From contig JAUNGM010000007.1 of assembly GCA_030524545.1 (NCBI GenBank), forward strand, positions 1-64,000: 64,000 nt of DNA, given 5' to 3'. The notes under the pieces are model-generated. The model saw only the letters and a list, made by a program, of their open reading frames with translations, made no database searches and had not been told where the DNA came from. This document shows positions 42,833 to 51,045 of this stretch, piece by piece. Source of the stretch: Eubacteriales bacterium. GTDB lineage: Bacteria > Bacillota > Clostridia > Lachnospirales > Lachnospiraceae. Within the stretch, counting starts at the first letter, position 1. Every line of letters starts with the position of its first letter. Both the position numbers and the translations under genes were made by a program.

Positions 42833-43711
42833 ATGGCATGGAAGAAAATGAAAAGCAAGAAAGACGGAGCGATCCGTGACTATGATATGAAATCTCCCAG
42901 GGTCAGAGTGCTGTATATCTGTGTGGTGATTCTGTGTATCGCCATTGTAGTTACCTGTATTTTTCCTGCTGTATGGGTACTGCTGGCAGGTTTTAAGGAT
43001 ATTAAAGAATTTAACAGGAATGCAACGATCTTCCCTTCGTCATTGGATCTTTCCAAACTGAAAAAGACATGGGAACTGTTAAAATTTGCAAAATATTACA
43101 GAAATTCAGCCATTCTTGTAGCCGGAGCAACGGTTTGTGCCGTAATTTTTAACGGCCTTCTGGCTTACGGCTTTGCAGTGCTGAAACCGAAAGGATATAA
43201 GATTGCCTATGGGCTTGTTATGTGGAGCCTGATGATCCCTGCGACTACCAGTATGGTTTCACTGTTCCGGAACATCAATCTGCTGGGGTTGAACCAGAGC
43301 TTTCTCCCTCTGTGGCTGATGTATGGGGCGAATGCCTTCTGGGTGGTTTTGTTTAAGGAATTTTTTGAGGGGATACCAAGGGATCTTGTGGAAGCGGCGA
43401 AGCTGGATGGATGCGGTCCTTTGCAGATTTTTATCAGGATCATGCTGCCGCTGTCAAGATCTATCATCATGGTTGTGGCTATTTTTGCCGTAACTGCGGC
43501 CTGGTCTGAATTCCTTCTGCCTTATCTGGTCCTCAATGGTTCCGGAAAGGAAACGGTAATGGTGAAGCTGTTTACCTTCAAAGACACGCCGACAGATGCC
43601 GTAAGTGTACTGAGAGCGGTACTGTTTTCCATTATTCCGCCGACCATTTTGTTTGTGATTTTCCAGAAGCAGATTACGGACAGCGCGGCTGCCGGAGCAG
43701 TAAAAGGCTAA
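42833..43711 (+). CDS. Sugar ABC transporter permease
   Basis: 292 residues with a longer charged N terminus (KKMKSKKDGAIRDYDMKSPR), six helices, EAA loop VEAAKLDGCGPLQIFIRIML near residue 190 and the C-terminal SAAAGAVKG. It starts 12 bases after the first permease and is followed 18 bases later by the first GH65 gene. Confidence 0.94.
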   Translation: MAWKKMKSKKDGAIRDYDMKSPRVRVLYICVVILCIAIVVTCIFPAVWVLLAGFKDIKEFNRNATIFPSSLDLSKLKKTWELLKFAKYYRNSAILVAGATVCAVIFNGLLAYGFAVLKPKGYKIAYGLVMWSLMIPATTSMVSLFRNINLLGLNQSFLPLWLMYGANAFWVVLFKEFFEGIPRDLVEAAKLDGCGPLQIFIRIMLPLSRSIIMVVAIFAVTAAWSEFLLPYLVLNGSGKETVMVKLFTFKDTPTDAVSVLRAVLFSIIPPTILFVIFQKQITDSAAAGAVKG

Positions 43712-43729
43712 GACAGAGAGGGAGAAAAG

Positions 43730-46069
43730 ATGGCAAAAATCGCGGATATTTATTTTAAGGAAGATCCATGGAAGATCGTGGAAGAGGGCTTTGATCCGGA
43801 ACATGGATTGGTTGCGGAGTCTGTGTTCTCTCAGGCAAATGAATATATGGGAATCCGGGGATATCTGGAGGAAGGATACTCCGGCAGCCAACTGAAGGGA
43901 AGCTATTTTAACGGAATCTATGAACAGCTTCATCAGGACGGGCCTCATTATAAAGGAATCACGGATACCACGGAGTTTATGGTAAATGGCCCTGATTGGC
44001 TCTATACCAGAATCATAATAGACGGGAAAAGACTGGATCTGGCAAGTGCCGGGATCAGCAGATTCCGCCGTGTGCTGGATATGCGCTCCGGCCTTCTGAC
44101 CCGTTCCTTTCTCTGGCATATCGATGGAGAGCGGGAAGCGGAGGTCGTGTTTGAGCGTCTGCTCTCCATGAAAGAGGTGGAGACAGCAGCGCAGAGAATT
44201 TCCATCAGGCCCCTGAACTTTTCGGGAAAACTGGAGATCAGGGCAGGAATTGATTTTTCCATGCTTCATATGAGCGCAGGAGAGAATTTCTGGAAAAACA
44301 TAAAAGTAAATCAGGAGACAGTGGAGGATGGGGATGCATTTCTCTCTATGAAAGGTGAAACTCTTCATACAGGCCAGAAGGTGTGCAGCGGAGTCCGTTT
44401 TTCCGTACAGAGGCTTTGCAGGAAGGATTTTGTCTGCCGGGAAAAAAAAGCGTGGATACTTTTTGAGGGGAGAGCGGAATGCAAAGAGCAAATCGTTCTG
44501 GAACGCTCTGTCAAAAACCTGGTGTGCCGGGAGACTTCCGGGGAAGAGGTATTTCAGGATCTGACAGACAGGCTCAGTCATGACCTGAGAGAGATTTCCT
44601 TTGAGAAGATCATGGAGGATGACAGAAGCTGGTGGAGTGATGTATGGAGCAGATCGGATATCCGGATAGAAGGAGATCCCTCGAACCAGCAGGGAATCCG
44701 GTTTTGTATTTTTCAGCTTTTTCAGACGTATCACGGAGCTGTGGACGGAAGCAACATCGGTGCAAAGGGGCTGACCGGGGAGGCATATAATGGAAATGCA
44801 TTCTGGGATACGGAGACCTACTGTCTTCCGTTTTTCCTGTTTCAGGACAGGAATGGTGCCAGAAATCTTCTTCGGTTCCGTTACAGGACGCTTTCGGAGG
44901 CAAAAAAGCGTGCAAGGGAACTGGATTGTGAAGGGGCATTTTATCCGATCGCCACCATCAGCGGAAAAGAATGCTGCAATCTCTGGCAGCACTCCAGCCT
45001 GCAGCTTCAGGCCTCTACGGCCGTAGCTTATGGAATCTGGTTTTATGAAAGGGAGACAGGCGACCGGGATTTCCTTTGGGAGTGCGGTCTGGAAATGCTG
45101 ATAGAAATCAGCAGGATGCTGGCTTCCAGAGGTGATTTTTTTGATAATAATGAGAAATACGGATATTTTTGTGTCATGGGTCCGGACGAGTTTCAGATGA
45201 TGGTTAATCACAATTTTTACACGAATGCCATGGGGAAATTTGTATTTGAGTATACCATCCGGGAAATCAAAAGAGTATTTGGGGAAAATCCGGAGGTATT
45301 TTATAAAGTCTGTGACAAGACGGGGCTGCTTCGCAGCGAGCCGGTCAGATGGCAGGAAATGGCAGAGAAGATGTATCTTCCCTATGATGAAGAAACGGGA
45401 TTGTATGAGCAGCATGACGGCTTTTTTAAACTGCCTCATGTGGATGTGGATGCGATTCCGGTGGAGGAGTTTCCGCTGTATAACCACTGGTCCTATGACA
45501 GGATTTACAGGAACGATATGATCAAGCAGCCGGACGTGCTGATGCTGATGCTTTTGTTTAATCAGTCTTTTTCCAGAGATGTTCTGGAAAAGCATTATGC
45601 ATATTATGAACCGCGCTGCATTCACGAAAGCTCTCTTTCCCCCTCCGTGCATTCCATTCTGGCGGCACAGCTTGGACGGAGCAGGGAGGCCTATGAGTTC
45701 TTCCGGTTCGCCACAAGGATGGATCTGGATAATTATAACCGCAACAGCGGGGAAGGAATTCATACGACTTCCATAGCTGCAGCGTGGATGAATATTGTGT
45801 ATGGATTCGGCGGCTTCCGTTCGGACGGGCCGATTCCTGTATTGAATCCTACGATTCCTGAGAGTTGGAAAGGATACTCCTTCCATCTGATGCTGGGCGG
45901 AAGGAGCCTGGAAATCCGGGTGGAAAATGGGATATTGGAGATTGCTGCCGGAGAAGGAGAAGAATTGCACCTTCTCGTATACGGAAAAGAAATTGCTTTA
46001 GGGCAGGAGGTTTACCGGACAAAAATTCCTGAAGAATGGAGGAATGCGGATGGAATGGGAAATTCGTGA
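43730..46069 (+). CDS. Glycoside hydrolase family 65 phosphorylase
   Basis: Inverting disaccharide phosphorylase of 779 residues, splitting an alpha-glucoside with phosphate to beta-glucose-1-phosphate. N-terminal GH65 super-sandwich (ANEYMGIRGYLEEGYSG), (alpha/alpha)6 barrel with GNAFWDTETYCLPFFLF, and the general acid Glu in VMGPDEFQMMVNHNFYTN (about residue 488), C-terminal IKQPDVLMLMLLFNQ. The MMVNHNFYTN segment differs from the RVNNNGYTN of the second GH65 and of classic maltose or kojibiose phosphorylases, so the acceptor is probably different (glucosyl-rhamnose-type enzymes are one option). It overlaps the next gene by 20 bases. Confidence 0.9.
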   Translation: MAKIADIYFKEDPWKIVEEGFDPEHGLVAESVFSQANEYMGIRGYLEEGYSGSQLKGSYFNGIYEQLHQDGPHYKGITDTTEFMVNGPDWLYTRIIIDGKRLDLASAGISRFRRVLDMRSGLLTRSFLWHIDGEREAEVVFERLLSMKEVETAAQRISIRPLNFSGKLEIRAGIDFSMLHMSAGENFWKNIKVNQETVEDGDAFLSMKGETLHTGQKVCSGVRFSVQRLCRKDFVCREKKAWILFEGRAECKEQIVLERSVKNLVCRETSGEEVFQDLTDRLSHDLREISFEKIMEDDRSWWSDVWSRSDIRIEGDPSNQQGIRFCIFQLFQTYHGAVDGSNIGAKGLTGEAYNGNAFWDTETYCLPFFLFQDRNGARNLLRFRYRTLSEAKKRARELDCEGAFYPIATISGKECCNLWQHSSLQLQASTAVAYGIWFYERETGDRDFLWECGLEMLIEISRMLASRGDFFDNNEKYGYFCVMGPDEFQMMVNHNFYTNAMGKFVFEYTIREIKRVFGENPEVFYKVCDKTGLLRSEPVRWQEMAEKMYLPYDEETGLYEQHDGFFKLPHVDVDAIPVEEFPLYNHWSYDRIYRNDMIKQPDVLMLMLLFNQSFSRDVLEKHYAYYEPRCIHESSLSPSVHSILAAQLGRSREAYEFFRFATRMDLDNYNRNSGEGIHTTSIAAAWMNIVYGFGGFRSDGPIPVLNPTIPESWKGYSFHLMLGGRSLEIRVENGILEIAAGEGEELHLLVYGKEIALGQEVYRTKIPEEWRNADGMGNS

Positions 46070-48215
46070 GGAACGTTTTAAGGAAGAACGAATCCCTGCG
46101 CTTGGAAACCGCTTTCTGGTGGGAAACGGTTATCTGGGTGTCAGGGGGACATTGGAAGAATATACAAAGACGCAGCTTGCAGCCGTAAATCTGGCGGGAA
46201 TTTTTGATCAGGTGGGGGACGGATGGAGAGAGCCTTTAAACGCACCGAATGGGTTTTATACCTGGCTGAAGGTGGATGGGATCATTTACCGGCTTCCGGG
46301 AGAAGAACCGGAAGAGCATTGCATGGAGCTGGACTATCGGCACGGGATCTTTTCCAGGAAGACTGTGTGGAAGACGGAGCGGGGCATGATAACGCTTAAG
46401 ACTGAACGTTTTGCGAGCCTTGACCAGGTGCATTTATGCTGCATGCGGTATTGTGTGAGTGCGGATTTTCATGGAGAGATTGAAATCTTTACCGGAATTG
46501 ACGGAGATGTGTGGGATATTCACGGGCCGCATTATGGAAGGTTTGAGATAGAGTTTCCGGATAGAGGGAGCCGTATGACAGCCGTTACTCACGGGGAGGA
46601 TCAGTCCGTGACTGTTCTGGAACGATTCCGGACAGACTTTCCCTGTGAAATAAGGGAACGGAGCTTTGATAAAAAAGCAGGGCATCAGATTGCTTTTGTG
46701 TCAGACGGATGCAGTAGATATACGCTGGAAAAGGCTGTTGTTGTGTTTACCTCACGGGATGAGCAGTGGGACATGCTGCGCGGAGAGATGATCCTGCGGC
46801 AGTTTGAACGGCTGGGATATGAAGGCCTGAAGCAAATGCAGATCCAGTGTTGGGAGAATCTGTGGAAATACAGTGAGGTGAGGATTGAGGGAGATGAAGA
46901 GGCGATGGCGTCTCTGAATTACTCTATTTACCATTTGCTTTCTATTGCACCGAGAGAGGGAAAGAGTCTTTCCATTCCGGCAAGGGGGCTGTCCGGCCAG
47001 ACCTACAAGGGAGCGGTTTTCTGGGATACGGAAATGTTTATGCTGGACTTTTTCCTGTTTACGGATCCGCCTGCAGCGAGAAAGCTGGTGAAATACAGGA
47101 TAGATACTCTGGAAGGAGCGCTGCAGAAGGCAGAGTCTTATGGCTGGAAGGGTGCCTTTTATGCCTGGGAAAGCCAGGAGGGCGGAAGAGATGCCTGTAC
47201 GGATTACAATGTGACGGACGTATTTACGGGAAGGCCGGTAAGAACCTATTTCCGTGATAAGCAGGTTCATATTTCTGCTGCGGCTGCATATGGAATCCTG
47301 CGGTATGTGGAATTGACCGGGGATGACTCCGTACTGGAGGAAGGCGGACTTCGTGCGGTGACAGAATGTGCCAGGTTTTATGACAGCCTATTGCTGAAAT
47401 ACCTGGATAGAGACGAATATGAAATCCATGATGTCATCGGACCGGATGAATATCATGAACGGGTGAACAACAACGGCTACACCAACAGGATGGCAAAATA
47501 TGTGCTGGAGTCAGCGGCGGATCTGCTGGAAAGATACCCGTATCTGGCGCAGAAGCTGCCCTATGATGCGGGAACACTGACGGAGCGTTTTCGTGACGGT
47601 GCTGTTCATCTGAAGCTTCCGGTGCCGGATGAGGAGGGGATCTTGGAGCAGTTTGACGGGTACGGAAAGCTGGAGGATGCATCCCTTGACGAGGTTCGCG
47701 GGAGGCTGTTACATGAAAAGGAATACTGGGGCGGTGCCAATGGCGTTGCCAGCCATACCAAAATCATCAAGCAGGCAGACGTAGTGACATGGCTCAGCCT
47801 GTTTCCGGAGGATTATTCCCGGGATATCCAGAAAAAGAACTGGGAGTATTACGAGCCAAGGACGGAGCATGGCTCCTCTTTAAGCTCCTGTATGTATGCA
47901 ATGCTGGCGTGCAGGTGCGGAATGGCGGAAAAGGCATATCCGTTTTTCCTGAAATCCGCAAAAGCAGATTTAACGGACGGAGGAAAGGAATGGGCCGGAC
48001 TGGTCTATATCGGCGGAACCCACCCGGCAGCAGAAGGCGGTGCTTATATGACTGCAGTAGAAGGCTTCGGAGGCCTCCGGTTCGGGAAAAATGGCCCTGA
48101 GGTGAAGCCATGCCTTCCAAAAGGATGGGAATCGCTTCAGTTCTATGTATGCTGGCACGGCGAGCGGTATTTGATAAAAATCGAGAAAGAAAAATGGGAA
48201 ATCGGAAAAGTCTGA
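46050..48215 (+). CDS. Glycoside hydrolase family 65 phosphorylase (kojibiose/nigerose/maltose type)
   Basis: Second GH65 enzyme, about 721 residues. RFLVGNGYLGVRGTLEE at the N terminus, GAVFWDTEMFMLDFFLF, general acid Glu in IGPDEYHERVNNNGYTN (about residue 468), phosphate-site region EHGSSLSSCMYAML and C-terminal EGGAYMTAVEGFGGLRF. The motif set is that of kojibiose, nigerose or maltose phosphorylases; exact linkage is not decidable. ATG 46050 is chosen, with GGAGG seven bases upstream, over ATG 46044. The glucose-1-phosphate formed is handled by PgmB encoded at 49421. Confidence 0.9.
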   Translation: MEWEIREERFKEERIPALGNRFLVGNGYLGVRGTLEEYTKTQLAAVNLAGIFDQVGDGWREPLNAPNGFYTWLKVDGIIYRLPGEEPEEHCMELDYRHGIFSRKTVWKTERGMITLKTERFASLDQVHLCCMRYCVSADFHGEIEIFTGIDGDVWDIHGPHYGRFEIEFPDRGSRMTAVTHGEDQSVTVLERFRTDFPCEIRERSFDKKAGHQIAFVSDGCSRYTLEKAVVVFTSRDEQWDMLRGEMILRQFERLGYEGLKQMQIQCWENLWKYSEVRIEGDEEAMASLNYSIYHLLSIAPREGKSLSIPARGLSGQTYKGAVFWDTEMFMLDFFLFTDPPAARKLVKYRIDTLEGALQKAESYGWKGAFYAWESQEGGRDACTDYNVTDVFTGRPVRTYFRDKQVHISAAAAYGILRYVELTGDDSVLEEGGLRAVTECARFYDSLLLKYLDRDEYEIHDVIGPDEYHERVNNNGYTNRMAKYVLESAADLLERYPYLAQKLPYDAGTLTERFRDGAVHLKLPVPDEEGILEQFDGYGKLEDASLDEVRGRLLHEKEYWGGANGVASHTKIIKQADVVTWLSLFPEDYSRDIQKKNWEYYEPRTEHGSSLSSCMYAMLACRCGMAEKAYPFFLKSAKADLTDGGKEWAGLVYIGGTHPAAEGGAYMTAVEGFGGLRFGKNGPEVKPCLPKGWESLQFYVCWHGERYLIKIEKEKWEIGKV

Positions 48216-48279
48216 AGGACATCCGGCGGGTGTCCGAAATGGCCGAATGCGGATGACAAATATTCAACTGACTTATGCT

Positions 48280-48325
48280 GTCCGGGACAAAAACAGCCGG
48301 GTTAACGGCTGTTTAAATCCCGGAC
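48280..48325. terminator. Nested bidirectional terminator between GH65 and lacI
   Basis: Outer arms GTCCGGGA (48280-48287) and TCCCGGAC (48318-48325) enclose inner arms AAACAGCCG (48291-48299) and CGGCTGTTT (48306-48314). Both strands show T or A runs. It overlaps the last codons of the convergent lacI gene. Confidence 0.85.
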
Positions 48326-49324
48326 ACTTTCTCTTTCTGCCAGGCTGACAGGGAGAATGATGTTGGGGGTGGAAGGGGTGGAACCATTTAGAAGCTCCAG
48401 CATGAAATTGGCGGCGACCTCCGCTTTTTTCTGCATATCCTGGTGAATGGAGGTAAGAGGCGGTGTAACAAGGCTGCAAAGAGGCAGGTCGTCAAATCCG
48501 ATAAGTGACAGGTCTTCCGGAATCCGGATACCGTGGCGGCGAAGGCCTGGCATGATGCCTACGGCAAGCTTGTCGGCGGATGCAACAAGACCGGTGATGT
48601 CCCTGTGACAGGCAATCGCATCAGCAGCAGCCTGGCAGGATTCTTCGGTGTCCATTTCATATTCAAAAACAACAGATTCATCAAAAGGAATAGAGGCCTG
48701 GATCAATGCAGATTTGTAGCCAAGGAACCGCTCCTGAAGTACGCCCCCGTCCCGGAGCTTGGGGGTGACAAACCCAATGCGGCGGTGGCCTTTTTCAATG
48801 AGGTGTCTGGTGGCCAGGTAGCTGCCCTGGAAATCCTCAAGTCCGACATTGCAGATGCCCGGGTGACGGACATAGCTGTCCAAAAGCACGACGGGAATAT
48901 CGCAGGAGGAAAGGGCATCAAAAAATTCATCATAAAAAATACCGGTGAGAAACAGCCCGTCCACATTCCAGTTGCGGAGAAAGGAGAGCAGCTCTTCCGT
49001 TGTTTTTACCGTACGGAGCATGAGGTAGTAGCCGTTGGGACTTAAGGTACGCTCGATGGCGCCGATGGCAGTGGAATGGAAGGGGTCTTCCAGCATATTC
49101 CTGTCATTCCCTGTGATGACATGGTTGATAAAAGCTACCAGACTGGAGTTCTTCGAGGCCAGGGAACGTGCCGACATATTTGGAATATAACCAAGCTCTT
49201 TGATTGCGGCATTGACCTTGTCGACGGTTTCCGGGGAGACACGATTGGAACGTCCATGAATTACATTGGAAATCGTGGTGGTGCTGACACCGGTAAGGTT
49301 TGCAATATCTTTTAGGGTAACCAT
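48302..49324 (-). CDS. LacI-family transcriptional regulator
   Basis: 340 residues. N-terminal helix-turn-helix VTLKDIANLTGVSTTTISNV with hinge helix NMSARSLASKNS, then a periplasmic-binding-like sugar sensor domain (GLFLTGIFYDEFFDALSSCD, ISLIGFDDLPLCSLVTPPLT written here as seen: SLIGFDDLPLCSL). Convergent with the GH65 operon and divergent from pgmB, so it likely represses both through LacI-type sites such as 40313-40326. An AGAAAGGT ribosome binding site precedes the ATG on the minus strand. Confidence 0.92.
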   Translation of the reverse strand: MVTLKDIANLTGVSTTTISNVIHGRSNRVSPETVDKVNAAIKELGYIPNMSARSLASKNSSLVAFINHVITGNDRNMLEDPFHSTAIGAIERTLSPNGYYLMLRTVKTTEELLSFLRNWNVDGLFLTGIFYDEFFDALSSCDIPVVLLDSYVRHPGICNVGLEDFQGSYLATRHLIEKGHRRIGFVTPKLRDGGVLQERFLGYKSALIQASIPFDESVVFEYEMDTEESCQAAADAIACHRDITGLVASADKLAVGIMPGLRRHGIRIPEDLSLIGFDDLPLCSLVTPPLTSIHQDMQKKAEVAANFMLELLNGSTPSTPNIILPVSLAERESVRDLNSR

Positions 49325-49351
49325 AGGGGTATAAGTACCTTTCTATATGTT

Positions 49352-49381
49352 TTGATAAGACTTCGCTCTTTTAAATATAAC
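49352..49381 (+). promoter_or_regulatory. Promoter of pgmB, overlapping the divergent lacI promoter
   Basis: TTGATA (49352-49357), 18-bp spacer, TATAAC (49376-49381) toward pgmB. On the opposite strand, TTGAAA with a 16-bp spacer and TATATT (same interval, about 49375-49402) points to lacI. The overlap makes joint control likely. Confidence 0.5.
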
Positions 49382-49420
49382 ATGATTTTGGATTTTTTCA
49401 ATATACGGGAGGAAAAACAA

Positions 49421-50083
49421 ATGGAGAAATGTGTTATTTTTGATCTGGATGGTGTGCTGGTATCTACGGATGAACTCCATTATCAGGCATGGAAGCGGTT
49501 GGCAGAAGAACTGGGAATCAGAGGCTTTTGCAGGGAGGATAACAAGCGCCAGAGAGGGGTCAGCCGTATGGCTTCTCTGGAGGTGGTTCTGGAAAGGGCA
49601 GAACGCACCTATTCTATGGAGGAAAAACAGGAGCTTGCAAAGCAAAAAAATAATTATTATCTGGAGCTGCTTGCGAATCTGGATGAAGGCAGCAGGCTCC
49701 CCGGCGCTATGGAGACCCTCCGGTATCTGCGGGGGCAGGGTGTTGCATCCGCTGTAGGTTCCGCAAGTAAAAACGCCATTGTTATTTTGGAAAAAACAGG
49801 CCTGCTTCCATGGATCGACAAAGTAAGCTGCGGGCTGGACATAACAAAGTCCAAACCGGACCCGGAGGTATTCCTTGTTGCTGCTAAAAAAGTGGGATTA
49901 AAGCCCGGCCAATGCCTGGTCGTAGAAGATTCCGCAGCAGGTATTCAGGCAGCGGCAGCAGGCGGCATGAAATCCCTCGCAGTCGGACCGCTGTCTGAGA
50001 CGCTTGGCGGTGACTTCTGTGCGGTGAATCTTGCAGAAGTAACAGAGGAACAATGGGAAAAGATATTAGGAAGTGTTGGATGA
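49421..50083 (+). CDS. pgmB: Beta-phosphoglucomutase
   Basis: HAD-superfamily enzyme of about 220 residues converting beta-glucose-1-phosphate to glucose-6-phosphate, the partner reaction of GH65 phosphorolysis. Seen: nucleophile motif CVIFDLDGVLVSTDELHYQA (Asp-x-Asp at residues 8-10), cap residues RGVSRMASLE, motif II GSASKN, motif III Lys in TKSKPDPEVFL and motif IV VEDSAAGIQAA. ATG 49421 follows GGGAGGAAAAAC; the frame is open from 49352. It belongs to the same sugar pathway as the operon at 40433-48215. Confidence 0.93.
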   Translation: MEKCVIFDLDGVLVSTDELHYQAWKRLAEELGIRGFCREDNKRQRGVSRMASLEVVLERAERTYSMEEKQELAKQKNNYYLELLANLDEGSRLPGAMETLRYLRGQGVASAVGSASKNAIVILEKTGLLPWIDKVSCGLDITKSKPDPEVFLVAAKKVGLKPGQCLVVEDSAAGIQAAAAGGMKSLAVGPLSETLGGDFCAVNLAEVTEEQWEKILGSVG

Positions 50084-50122
50084 CTGCAGAATCCGGCCAA
50101 CCTTACAAAAATGAAATGTTAG

Positions 50123-50168
50123 ACGGGAAATTGTAAGCCAGAGTTATGGCAAACAATCTCCCGTTTTT
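50123..50168 (+). terminator. Terminator after pgmB
   Basis: ACGGGAAATTGT (50123-50134) pairs with ACAATCTCCCGT (50153-50164) with one mismatch, followed by five T. Confidence 0.8.
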
Positions 50169-50277
50169 CTATACTTATGGCATAACAACAGTAACGGATA
50201 ACGCACAGATGTGCAGGCAGGTCATTGACCGATTGGCTGATGGCGGGTATCATAAGTAATAGAAAAGAGGAAAGTAT

Positions 50278-51045
50278 ATGGCATTATTGGAAGTAACAAA
50301 TGTGAAGAAAATTTACAGCACCAGGTTTGGAGGAAACAAGGTGCAGGCATTGTCGAATGTGACATTTTCCGTTGATGCAGGCGAATTTGTGGCGATCATG
50401 GGGGAGAGCGGAAGCGGCAAGACAACACTGCTGAATATTCTGGCATCTCTGGACCGGCCTACGGAAGGGGAAGTGCTTCTGGAGGGTAAGAGCATTGTCC
50501 ATCTGACAGAAAAGGAGATTTCTGCATTCCGCAGGAAAAACCTTGGATTTGTGTTCCAGGATTTTAATCTTCTGGATACCTTCAGCCTGCGGGATAATAT
50601 TTATCTGCCGCTGGTGCTGGCAGGAGAGGATCATCATGAGATGGCTCAAAAGATCCGGCCGATTGCCCAGGCATTGAAGATTACGGAGATTCTGGAGAAA
50701 ATGCCCTATGAAGTATCCGGCGGGCAGAAGCAGCGAGCTGCTGTGGCAAGAGCGTTGATTACCGATCCCAGGCTGATCCTCGCGGATGAGCCCACCGGAG
50801 CACTGGATTCGAGGGCGGCTTCGGCTCTTCTGGCAATGTTTGAGGAAATCAATCAGAACGGGCAGACGATTCTTATGGTAACACACAGCGCACAGGCTGC
50901 AAGCCATGCGTCCAGAGTCCTGTTTATCAAGGATGGAGAGGTATTCCATCAGATTTATAAAGGAAGCAAATCCCGGCAGGAAATGTACCAGATGATTTCC
51001 GATACGCTGACAATCCTTACGACAGGCGGTGAGAACTATGCGTAG
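50278..51045 (+). CDS. ABC transporter ATP-binding protein, BceA-like
   Basis: 255 residues. Walker A GESGSGKTT near residue 41, Q loop FVFQDFNLLDTF, signature VSGGQKQRAAVARALI, Walker B LILADEPTGALDS, H loop VTHSA. The MacB/BceA class works with an FtsX-type permease in peptide-antibiotic detoxification. The permease gene overlaps its 3' end. The regulator/kinase pair at 31458-33204 is of the type that usually controls such a transporter. Confidence 0.92.
   Translation: MALLEVTNVKKIYSTRFGGNKVQALSNVTFSVDAGEFVAIMGESGSGKTTLLNILASLDRPTEGEVLLEGKSIVHLTEKEISAFRRKNLGFVFQDFNLLDTFSLRDNIYLPLVLAGEDHHEMAQKIRPIAQALKITEILEKMPYEVSGGQKQRAAVARALITDPRLILADEPTGALDSRAASALLAMFEEINQNGQTILMVTHSAQAASHASRVLFIKDGEVFHQIYKGSKSRQEMYQMISDTLTILTTGGENYA

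Noticed and set aside
43454..45970. An 838-codon open frame on the minus strand opposite the first GH65 gene.
   Set aside because: It is fully antisense to a gene with intact catalytic motifs, has no family-like sequence and has the His/Cys/Arg-rich composition of a shadow frame.
50146..50259. A 37-codon frame beginning MANNLPFFYTYG between pgmB and the BceA-like gene.
   Set aside because: It overlaps the right arm of the pgmB terminator (50153-50168) and has no ribosome binding site.
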